Shown in pieces: positions 1-8,000 of a DNA stretch of 64,000 bases (its first letter is position 1; each line of letters starts with the position of its first letter). The stretch lies in the NCBI RefSeq assembly GCF_947499585.1, contig NZ_CANMOO010000002.1:62001-126000 (forward strand). Direction: 5' to 3'. The DNA is from an uncultured Allomuricauda sp. Its GTDB lineage: Bacteria > Bacteroidota > Bacteroidia > Flavobacteriales > Flavobacteriaceae. The translations under genes were made by a program, and so were the position numbers. Below the pieces are notes generated by a model. That model searched no databases. It saw only the letters and a list, made by a program, of their open reading frames with translations, and had not been told where the DNA came from.

Positions 1-622
1 CTACTAGAGGATGGTCTTGGTTCACCAAAGAGGCACCTGAAACTTTAGCTTTATCTTCTTTTGATCGTATATCTACATGGATTTCCGAACAAGGTCCGCA
101 GGGGCCTTGATCTCCCATCTCCCAAAAATTATCCTTTTTGTTCCCCATGATAATTCGGTCTTCAGGAACAATGGCCTTCCATAACTCAAAGGCTTCTTTG
201 TCCATTTCCAAATTATCTGCATCATCACTTCCCTCAAAAACAGAAACATAAAGACTGTCCTTGTCAATTTTATAAACTTCGGTTAATAACTCCCATGCCC
301 ATTGTATTGCTTCCTTTTTGAAGTAATCGCCAAAACTCCAGTTCCCCAACATCTCAAACATGGTATGGTGGTAGGTGTCCTTGCCCACTTCTTCCAAATC
401 GTTATGCTTACCGCTAACCCTAAGACATTTTTGGCTATCTGAAACTCGCTTGGATTTTGGAATGGAATTCCCTAAGAAAAACTCCTTAAACTGGTTCATT
501 CCCGCATTAGTAAACATCAAAGTAGGGTCATCTTTCATGACCATTGGGGCAGAAGCGACTATTTTATGCTTTTTCTCTTTAAAAAAGTCTAAAAACTGAG
601 CTCTAACTTCTTGGGATGTCAT
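1..622 (-). CDS. alaS: Alanyl-tRNA synthetase, N-terminal part (cut by window edge)
   Basis: Charges tRNA-Ala with alanine in the cytoplasm. Reading the minus strand from the ATG at 622 gives an open frame of about 207 residues that runs off the window at base 1, so the editing and C-terminal domains are outside. The start [14 protein letters not shown], followed by [11 protein letters not shown], then [20 protein letters not shown] and [13 protein letters not shown], are hallmark stretches of the class II AlaRS catalytic domain. It is divergent from the M23 peptidase gene at 727, with 104 bases between the start codons. Identification is very secure; only the end is missing. Confidence 0.97.
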   Translation of the reverse strand, partial: MTSQEVRAQFLDFFKEKKHKIVASAPMVMKDDPTLMFTNAGMNQFKEFFLGNSIPKSKRVSDSQKCLRVSGKHNDLEEVGKDTYHHTMFEMLGNWSFGDYFKKEAIQWAWELLTEVYKIDKDSLYVSVFEGSDDADNLEMDKEAFELWKAIVPEDRIIMGNKKDNFWEMGDQGPCGPCSEIHVDIRSKEDKAKVSGASLVNQDHPLV

Positions 623-672
623 TGTAATTGCTAGGGTTTTATTAAATTTAACATTTTATACAAAACAATTTT

Positions 673-680
673 TATATTTG
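673..680 (+). promoter_or_regulatory. Putative -7 element of the M23 peptidase operon (TATATTTG)
   Basis: TATATTTG matches the Bacteroidota TAnnTTTG consensus and sits 46 bases before the ATG at 727, a sensible distance for a short leader. The -33 element is not obvious in this AT-rich stretch. Confidence 0.4.
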
Positions 681-703
681 TTTGTTTTGATTAAAAGAAT
701 GCG

Positions 704-711
704 CAAAAATA
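704..711 (-). promoter_or_regulatory. Putative alaS -7 element (TATTTTTG)
   Basis: On the minus strand the bases 711 to 704 read TATTTTTG, matching the Bacteroidota -7 consensus TAnnTTTG. It lies about 80 bases before the alaS start codon. No clear -33 TTG is placed at the usual distance, so this rests on one element only. Confidence 0.35.
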
Positions 712-726
712 GGATAAAATCCCTTC

Positions 727-1704
727 ATGTCTAAAGTTAAGTACTATTACGATCCAGATACGCTTTCCTACAGGAAGATTGAACCTAAAAAGTCTAAAAA
801 GTATCGGAATCTCTTCTTTTTCATAGTAGGCGCTGCTTTGTTTGGCCTTATTGGCCTTATTATATTGTTGAACACGAATTGGTTAAACACTCCAAAAGAA
901 CTCTCTCTAGATCGTGAGGTTCATAATTATGAGCTTCAGTTTGAAATCTTGACAAGGAAAATGGAACAGATTGAGCAGGTTTTAGCCAACATTGAAGACC
1001 GAGACAACAACATCTATAGATTATATTTTGAAGCAAATCCCATACCTGAAGAGCAACGTAAGGCTGGTTTTGGTGGTATAAACAGATACAATTCCTTAGA
1101 AGGTTTTAATAATTCTGAAATCATTATCAATGCTACAAAGCGCTTAGATATTATTCAAAAACAAATGGTCATTCAATCCAAGTCTTTGGATGAAATTGCC
1201 AAATTGGCCGAAGAAAAGGAAAAGCTTTTAGCGGCCATTCCAGCGATACAACCTGTAAGAAATGAAGATTTAACCCGAATGGCATCTGGTTATGGATGGC
1301 GTTCAGATCCGTTTACCAAAGCTAGAAAAATGCATTGGGGCATGGATTTTACCGCACCAAGAGGTGTGCCAATTTATGCAACCGGTGACGGAACAGTTAA
1401 ACGGGCCGATAATAGATCTTCAGGATACGGGAAACACATTAGAATAGACCATGGGTATGGCTATATGTCCCTATATGCCCATTTAAGTAAATACAATGTT
1501 AGCAAAGGCCAAAAAGTAAAACGGGGAGATTTAATAGGCTTTGTAGGAAATACAGGCCGTTCAGAAGCTCCTCACTTACATTATGAGGTCTTTAAAGATG
1601 AGGAACGCATCAACCCTATTAACTTCTACTATGGAAGTTTGACGGCGGAAGAGTTTGAAAATATGCTCAAATTCGCCAACCAAGAGAACCAATCCCTGGA
1701 TTAA
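727..1704 (+). CDS. Membrane-anchored M23 family metallopeptidase
   Basis: Predicted zinc endopeptidase that cuts peptide cross-links in peptidoglycan. The 325 residues comprise a short basic cytoplasmic tail, one membrane segment at about 28-48, a helical, probably coiled-coil region to about 175, and a C-terminal LytM/M23 domain. The zinc-site pattern is complete: HxxxD at H203-D207 (HWGMD), H252 (AHL) and HxH at 283-285 (HLHYE). All active-site residues are present, so it should be catalytic rather than a scaffold. The stop overlaps the start of the next gene in a TAATG, suggesting translational coupling. It is probably an envelope-anchored MepM-like hydrolase; the precise substrate cannot be read from sequence. 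Confidence 0.93.
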   Translation: MSKVKYYYDPDTLSYRKIEPKKSKKYRNLFFFIVGAALFGLIGLIILLNTNWLNTPKELSLDREVHNYELQFEILTRKMEQIEQVLANIEDRDNNIYRLYFEANPIPEEQRKAGFGGINRYNSLEGFNNSEIIINATKRLDIIQKQMVIQSKSLDEIAKLAEEKEKLLAAIPAIQPVRNEDLTRMASGYGWRSDPFTKARKMHWGMDFTAPRGVPIYATGDGTVKRADNRSSGYGKHIRIDHGYGYMSLYAHLSKYNVSKGQKVKRGDLIGFVGNTGRSEAPHLHYEVFKDEERINPINFYYGSLTAEEFENMLKFANQENQSLD

Positions 1705-2033
1705 TGTATGTAGATCTTCCTGAAAAACGATATTACGGCATTGGTGAAGTAGCCAAAGCGTTTGGCGTGAACACTTCTCTGATTCGGTTTTGGGAAAAAG
1801 AGTTTGATGTGCTTCAGCCTAAAAAGAATGCCAAGGGCAATCGAAAATTTACTCCACAGGATATTACAAATTTGCAATTGATTTACCACTTGGTAAAGGA
1901 ACGTGGGTTTACCCTGGAAGGAGCAAAAATCCATTTGAAAGAAGAAAAACAAAAAACCCTCTCCAATTTTGAAGTGGTCCAAAAACTGCAAAAAGTAAAG
2001 GCCGAACTTCTAAAAATTAAAGAACAACTATAA
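1704..2033 (+). CDS. Small MerR-family transcriptional regulator
   Basis: Putative DNA-binding regulator of 109 residues. The N-terminal winged helix-turn-helix is clear (YYGIGEVAKAFGVNTSLIRFW, residues about 8-28, followed by GNRKFTPQDI), and a short coiled-coil dimerisation helix ends the protein (QKLQKVKAELLKIKEQL). There is no C-terminal effector domain and no cysteine cluster, unlike metal- or drug-sensing MerR proteins. It overlaps the M23 gene by one base and lies 28 bases before lemA, so it belongs to this envelope operon. Its target is not evident; autoregulation or control of the operon is an inference. Confidence 0.9.
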   Translation: MYVDLPEKRYYGIGEVAKAFGVNTSLIRFWEKEFDVLQPKKNAKGNRKFTPQDITNLQLIYHLVKERGFTLEGAKIHLKEEKQKTLSNFEVVQKLQKVKAELLKIKEQL

Positions 2034-2061
2034 CATAACTATAAACACTAAAAACAAGAAC

Positions 2062-2661
2062 ATGAAAAAGGGTATTCTTACCATCATCATTCTTATTGTG
2101 ATTGCTGTATTACTTGGCGGCTGGTATGTAAGAACCAACAATACACTTGTTGATATGAAAGGACAGTCTACAAAGCAGTGGGCCAATGTAGAAAGCTCAT
2201 ATCAACGAAGAAGTGACCTAATTGGGAATTTGGTGAAAACGGTTCAAGGAGCTGCGGATTTTGAAAGAGGCACATTAAAAGATGTTATTGAAGCACGTGC
2301 AAAAGCAACTTCCACCACTATAGATGCCAATAATATTACTCCGGAACAATTAGCTCAGTTTCAACAAGCGCAAACAGGGCTATCTTCTGCGCTTTCAAGG
2401 CTTTTGGTCACTGTGGAACGGTATCCAGATTTAAAGTCCAATCAAAACTTTCTGGAACTACAATCACAATTGGAAGGCACTGAAAACCGAATCAACGTAG
2501 AACGAAACCGATTCAATGATTTGGCTGGAGAATACAATATTAAAATTGAAAAAATCCCAACCAATATTATTGCCAGCCTTGCTAATTTTGATCCAGTTGC
2601 ATTATTTAGCTCCAATCCAGGTGCTGAAAATGCGCCAGATGTAAACTTCGATTTTAATTAG
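2062..2661 (+). CDS. lemA: LemA family membrane protein
   Basis: LemA proteins have one N-terminal membrane helix and a long helical bundle facing the periplasm; their biochemical role is unresolved. The 199 residues begin with a membrane segment at 4-22 and continue with the conserved LemA run NTLVDMKGQSTKQWANVESS (about 28-47), then RRSDLIGNLVKTVQGAADFE and, later, RNRFNDLAGEYNIKI. Two TPM-domain genes follow directly (4-base gap, then an overlap), the usual LemA-TPM neighbourhood. Functional pairing with those proteins is inferred from context. Confidence 0.95.
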   Translation: MKKGILTIIILIVIAVLLGGWYVRTNNTLVDMKGQSTKQWANVESSYQRRSDLIGNLVKTVQGAADFERGTLKDVIEARAKATSTTIDANNITPEQLAQFQQAQTGLSSALSRLLVTVERYPDLKSNQNFLELQSQLEGTENRINVERNRFNDLAGEYNIKIEKIPTNIIASLANFDPVALFSSNPGAENAPDVNFDFN

Positions 2662-2665
2662 ATAC

Positions 2666-3103
2666 ATGTCGCACGTAGAGGAATTTTTGACCGCTGGGGA
2701 GGAACAAGAAATTATTGAAGCCATTCTCGAGGCTGAAAAAAACACTTCAGGAGAAATAAGGGTACATATTGAAGCAACTACCAAAATAGATCATTTTAGT
2801 AGGGCGCAACAAGTATTTCACTTTCTCAAAATGGATAATACCAAAGAAGAAAATGGCGTCTTACTTTATGTAGCCGTTGATGACAAAAAGTTTGTTATTT
2901 ATGGAGATAGTGGTATTGACCGTGCTGTTCCAAAAGGTTTCTGGGATACTACAAAAGACCTTATCTCATCCCATTTTAAACAAGGGCATTTTAAGCAAGG
3001 TATTGTAGAAGGCGTGATAAAAGCTGGAAAAGAACTAGAAGCTCATTTTCCTTGGAACCATAATGATACCAATGAACTGAGCGATGCCATATCAAAAGGT
3101 TAG
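2666..3103 (+). CDS. TPM-domain protein (no signal peptide)
   Basis: A 145-residue TPM (TLP18.3/Psb32/MOLO-1) domain protein. The fold is recognised by SGEIRVHIEATTKID near residue 30, ENGVLLYVAVDDKKFVIYGD near 70 and GIDRAVPKGFWDT near 86. It lacks a signal peptide and the glycine-rich tail of its neighbour, so it is predicted to be cytoplasmic or to associate with the membrane through a partner. The 3' end overlaps the start of the next TPM gene by 20 bases. Bacterial TPM proteins have been linked to photosystem repair relatives and to phosphatase activity, but no role is established for this type. Confidence 0.88.
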   Translation: MSHVEEFLTAGEEQEIIEAILEAEKNTSGEIRVHIEATTKIDHFSRAQQVFHFLKMDNTKEENGVLLYVAVDDKKFVIYGDSGIDRAVPKGFWDTTKDLISSHFKQGHFKQGIVEGVIKAGKELEAHFPWNHNDTNELSDAISKG

Positions 3104-3866
3104 TTTTCTTATTGCCCTATTCTGTGTTTCTCTAGGGTGGGGGCAATTTACTATTCCTGAAAAGCCGCAAAAACAAACCAGTGTTTACGATTATGTAAAC
3201 CTGTTGTCCGCACCCCAAAGCAAAGCTTTAGAACAAAAACTAATTCGGTACTCCGATAGTACTTCCACGCAAATTGTAGTTGCTATCATCAACTCTACAG
3301 AAGGAGAGAACATTAATTTCCTAGGGGCACAATGGGGGCAAAAATGGGGCATAGGCCAAGCGGACCAAGACAACGGTGTACTTGTTCTTCTGGCAAGGGA
3401 TGACCGCAGAATAGCCATCAACACAGGTTATGGCGTAGAAGGTTCTTTAACGGATTTTATGTCTAAGCGCATTATAGAATCCGTTATTATTCCTGAGTTC
3501 AAAAAAGGTGACTATTACGGCGGATTAGATAAAGGTTCTGATGCCATTTTTCAAGTATTAAATGGAGAATTTAAAGAGGATCGTACTTTTGGCAATGACC
3601 AAGGGTTTTCATTAAAGTCTTTACTGCCTTTTATCATCTTTCTTATTATCATCATTATTCTTTCCAGAAGAAATAACCGCAACAACAAAGGTGGCAGAGG
3701 TGGTAAAAATAAAGGCATGGATATCTGGGACATGATTATCCTCAGCAATATGGGACGTGGTGGATATCGCGGTTCTTCTTCAGGAGGTGGTTTTGGATCT
3801 GGAGGATTTGGTGGCGGCTTCGGCGGAGGCGGTTTTGGAGGCGGTGGTGCCTCTGGGGGTTGGTAA
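3084..3866 (+). CDS. TPM-domain protein, YgcG-like, with glycine-rich tail
   Basis: The 260-residue protein has a cleavable-looking signal peptide (residues 1-21, ending GWGQ), a TPM domain at about 30-155 (VYDYVNLL near the start, QDNGVLVLLARDDRRIAIN and GYGVEGSLTD in the middle), a membrane segment at about 177-195 followed by RRNNRNN, and a low-complexity GGGFGSGGFGGG tail. This is the standard layout of YgcG-like TPM proteins, which expose the TPM domain to the periplasm. It starts inside the preceding TPM gene, indicating coupled expression. It ends the five-gene M23-MerR-LemA-TPM-TPM unit. Confidence 0.92.
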   Translation: MPYQKVSFLIALFCVSLGWGQFTIPEKPQKQTSVYDYVNLLSAPQSKALEQKLIRYSDSTSTQIVVAIINSTEGENINFLGAQWGQKWGIGQADQDNGVLVLLARDDRRIAINTGYGVEGSLTDFMSKRIIESVIIPEFKKGDYYGGLDKGSDAIFQVLNGEFKEDRTFGNDQGFSLKSLLPFIIFLIIIIILSRRNNRNNKGGRGGKNKGMDIWDMIILSNMGRGGYRGSSSGGGFGSGGFGGGFGGGGFGGGGASGGW

Positions 3867-3953
3867 TCTATAGTTTTTAGTGGATTATGTTAAGTTTTAA
3901 TTGTTAAACGCAACACTTGATCAAGTTCCCCATCTTTTGGAAAACCCAATACT

Positions 3954-4433
3954 ATGCTTTTAAAAAGGTTGTTTTTCTCTTCCCTTCTTTTATACACTTT
4001 TTTAGGCTGTAAGGAAGATGATAAAGTTGACTGCTCTCTTGTAGATTGCCTATCCGTTGACAATTCGATATACTTTAAAGTTATAGACAAAACTACCGGG
4101 GAAAACCTCATTAGCAATGGTACCTATCTAGCGTCTCAAATTAACATTCAGGATTTAGATTCTAACATTGTGGATTTTGAACTCCAAAAGGACTTTGAAA
4201 ATCAAGACCTTCTGGTTCATCATTTGCAAAACAACCATTTTGGAGACCTTGGTTATCAAATAACGATAGAAGATGAAAACCCATTCAACCTCACTTTAAC
4301 CGCCTTTTTTATACAAGGAGACGAATGTTGTGGTCCATACATTGGCACGGATGACATATCCCTAACTGGAATTGAGGGTGAATTCGTAAACCAAGGCACC
4401 TTACCTATTACAGTCACCGTTTTTGTTCCGTAG
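3954..4433 (+). CDS. Hypothetical lipoprotein
   Basis: I do not recognise a family. The 159-residue product begins with a lipoprotein signal (LYTFLGC, cysteine at 19) followed by KEDDK and two further cysteines in the mature N-terminus (VDCSLVDC). The rest reads as a small beta-sandwich-like secreted domain (IYFKVIDKTTGENLIS, then DECCGPYIGTDDISLTG). A charged stretch after the lipidation cysteine (KEDD) is compatible with surface export in Bacteroidota, but this is inference. It is 87 bases downstream of the TPM gene and converges with the next gene, leaving only 11 bases between stops. Confidence 0.8.
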   Translation: MLLKRLFFSSLLLYTFLGCKEDDKVDCSLVDCLSVDNSIYFKVIDKTTGENLISNGTYLASQINIQDLDSNIVDFELQKDFENQDLLVHHLQNNHFGDLGYQITIEDENPFNLTLTAFFIQGDECCGPYIGTDDISLTGIEGEFVNQGTLPITVTVFVP

Positions 4434-4444
4434 AAAAGAAGGAA

Positions 4445-4858
4445 TCAATCTACTCTTTTATAAAAAATCTTGCTTACAATTTTCCATTCACCATCAACCT
4501 TTAACAAGTTCATATAGTCGACAAAAGTGAAATTCTCATACTCCAACTCCAAGCGAGCATTAGCTGCATGACCAGATATGGTTATCTCAGCAATTCTATT
4601 TTTTCTGTTTGACTTTGGTTTTGAGGCATCCATGCCCGAAAAAAACTCCAATGCATTTACCTCCTTATAACCTTCTTTGGTAATGTATTTCATTGTGGCA
4701 GTTTCGTGAAATGCTTTTTTTAAAATATTGAAATCATTATTGGTACCACCTTCCATGTAATAATTCAAAGTTTGTTCCACAAGTTGATAGTCAGACTCTT
4801 GAGCATTTGCAGTAAAAAAAATACCAGCAGTAAATAATAAAAGAATAAGATTTCGCAT
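4445..4858 (-). CDS. Secreted NTF2/SnoaL-like protein (lumazine-binding-like)
   Basis: A 137-residue protein with a signal peptide (MRNLILLLFTAGIFFTANAQ) and a domain resembling the NTF2-like 'putative lumazine-binding' group: YQLVEQTLNYYMEGGTNNDF near the N-terminus, AFHETATMKYIT, and the closing KVDGEWKIVSKIFYK. I chose the start at 4858 because it opens exactly on the signal peptide; an in-frame extension to 4951 would place 31 unrelated residues before it. The fold is often enzymatic or ligand-binding, but no catalytic residues can be assigned. Expressed alone, on the opposite strand to its neighbours. Confidence 0.85.
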   Translation of the reverse strand: MRNLILLLFTAGIFFTANAQESDYQLVEQTLNYYMEGGTNNDFNILKKAFHETATMKYITKEGYKEVNALEFFSGMDASKPKSNRKNRIAEITISGHAANARLELEYENFTFVDYMNLLKVDGEWKIVSKIFYKRVD

Positions 4859-5071
4859 GATGTTCGTTTTTAGGTTGTTTAACGATTTCAAGTTATCTTT
4901 TTTGGTATTAAATGTGATAATGTAAATCATAAATGTTTCATAACGTTCCATCCATCAACTAAAAACCATTCGTAAATCAATACGAACCACCTATAAACTT
5001 TAAAGCCCCTCCACCTATTTTTAAGCTATCTTAGTCATGGTCAACTATTAGTTTAATTAATTCCTTTTGGC

Positions 5072-8000
5072 ATGTCACGTTTTGTTCGAGTCCTAGTTAT
5101 TTCCATACTTGTTTTGTTAGTTTCTTGTAAAAAGAAGACAGACTCTGCTGATACGGATAACCTATTTAAATTCAAGGATTATATTAGTTATCATACCAAT
5201 GGAAATCAAAGTATTTCCACCCCTATCACTATTGTCTTAGCTCAACAACTGAATCAGTTTGAGCTTGCTCAAGAACTCCCAACAGAATACTTGAAAATAA
5301 CACCAAAAGTTGAAGGGAAACTGGCTATTGAAAATGGAAGAGAACTAACTTTTCAACCTTCAGAATATTTAAAACCCAATACGGAATACGTTGTTAATCT
5401 TTCACTGGGTAAGCTTTTTGAGAATATTAAAAGTGATTTCAAAAACTATACGTTTAGTTTTAAAACGATTACTCCAAATTTTAAAATCAATTTAGGGAAT
5501 CTACAATCCCATAGTAAAAATTGGCAATACCTAACAGGTACTTTAGAAGCCTCTGATATTCTGAGTGCTGAAAAAATAAATAGTGTTCTCTCCGTTGCCC
5601 AAGGTGAGAATAATGTTCCAGTAAAATGGGACAATGTAAGTGAAGACGCTAGGTATTTCACCTTCAAAATTGATAGTATTCCGCGCAAAACAGATGATAC
5701 TGAGCTAATCATTAATTGGAACGGAAAAGATATTGGTGCAGATAATAATGGCTCTGAAAAATATGCAATCCCTGGATTAAACAAATTTATTGTCATAGAT
5801 GCCAAAACCTCAACGGCTCCCAATGCTGCTTTGACCCTTAATTTTTCAGATCCCTTGAAAAAGAATCAAAATCTGAATGGGTTGGTCACCATTGAAAATG
5901 CCCAAAGTTTACGATATGAAATCAACGGAAATGTTTTGAAGGTCTACCCTTCAAACCGAATAATGGGTCAAGTACGTGTTAATGCATTTGAAGGCATTAA
6001 AAGTGAATATGGTTACGCACTTAAAAAATCATTTTCAGAATTGGTCTCTTTTGAACAGTTAAAACCAAACGTACGGCTAATTTCCAAAGGAACCATTTTA
6101 CCCAACGCTACATCAACACCCATCTATTTTGAAACCGTTAACCTTTCTGCTGTCGAAGTACGGGTGATACAGGTTTTTGAAAATAATATGTTGCAATACC
6201 TCCAAAACAGCAACCTTACACAAGAATACAACTCAGACCTTAGACCTGTGGGACGCAGAGTAGCTTACAAAGTAATTCCACTTACAGAAACTAAGGATGA
6301 TGACACGAGTTTTTGGAAGGCGCATGCTCTTGATTTATCAGAATTAATAAAAGTGAATCCCGGGTCCTTATATCGAATAGAATTCAGTTTTAAAAAAGAA
6401 CATACTTCTTATGAATGTATAGGTTCAGAAAGTTCCGAAGGCGAAACAGAAAATTATGCATCAAATGATACTGATTCCCAAGATCTAAGTGATGAAGCTT
6501 TAGAAGAACGCTATTGGGACAATGAGATCTATTATTGGAGAAACTACAATTATAACTGGGAAGAAGAAGATAACCCTTGCCACCAAGCTTATTATAATGC
6601 AAACAGAATTGCAACAACAAATCTTTTAGGAAGTGATTTGGGACTTATTGTAAAAAAAGGAAATAATCGTTCTTACCATTTTGTTACAACGAATCTTTTG
6701 ACCACAAACCCCGAAGCAAATACAAATATCAAATTGTATAATTTTCAGCAGCAGCTTCTGGCTGAAGTAACAACGGATGCTTCTGGATTTGGAATTTACG
6801 ATGGAGAAGAATCTATTGCTTTTGCTGTTGCCAAAAAGAACAACAATTTTGCCTATGTAAAACTTGCGGACGGTAATGCACTTTCATTAAGTAAGTTTGA
6901 TGTTTCTGGAGAAGAATTACAAAGTGGACTGCAAGGTTTTATCTATACGGAAAGAGGTGTGCACCGACCTGGCGATCCTGTCCATCTTACCTTTGTCCTT
7001 GATGATAAAGCAAATCCATTACCTGCAAGCCACCCCGTAACCATAGAAGTTAATGATGCGCGAGGAAAATTAGTGCAAAGAAATGTACTTAAAGATGGTA
7101 CCCTACCTGTTGCTGATGGATTGTATGCCAAAAAAGAGGGTGATTTTTATTACTTCCCCATCCCTACAAAAGCTACTTCGCCCACAGGAACTTGGAACGC
7201 CAAAATCATTGTTGGTGGAGCACAATTCAACAAAAGCCTAAAAATTGCTACCGTTAAACCCAATAGGTTGAAGGTTGATTTTGCTTTTGAAGATGAAGTT
7301 TTAAAAGCTAATCAAAATAACAAAGGGAAAGCCATAGTACAGTGGCTACATGGAGCACCTGCTAGGAATTTAAAAATTGATATCAACGCTAAATTGCAGC
7401 AAGCGTCCAATGCATTTCCTAGTCATAAGGGATATGTTTTTCAAGATCCCGTTCGGACCTTTAATGAAACGGAACTTCAATTTATTTCTTCAAAACTGGA
7501 TGGAGAGGGATTGCTCAATATTGACAAAAAAATCAATACTAACACCAATGCCTCCGGTATGTTACAGGCCACTTTCACTACCAAAGTATTTGAAGGAGGC
7601 GGTGATTTTTCAATTGATGTTTTCTCAAAGAAACTGGCACCCTTTTCGCATTTTGTAGGGCTACGCTCCCCAAAAGCAAGGCAATACGGTTCATTTTTAA
7701 CGGATGAGAATACAACGTTTGACGTGGTCTCTGTAAATGCAGACGGCAAACAGGCTGGAAATCGCAAGTTAAAAGTCAAAGTTTACAAAATAGAATGGCG
7801 TTGGTGGTGGAACCGTGGTTACGACAATCTTTCCCGTTATGAAAATGCAACAGTGCATCGTCCATTTAAGGAGATGTCGGTAACAACTGGAGCCGATGGA
7901 AAAGCTAATTTTAAAGTGAATATTCCCGATGATGACGGAGGACGGTTTCTAATTCGTGTCATTGACGAAGATTCTGGCCATGCTACCGGAAGAACGGCCT

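Noticed and set aside
3775-3863. Repetitive GGT/GGA-rich DNA that could be taken for a repeat element
   Set aside because: It is the in-frame glycine-rich tail of the TPM protein, common in that family.
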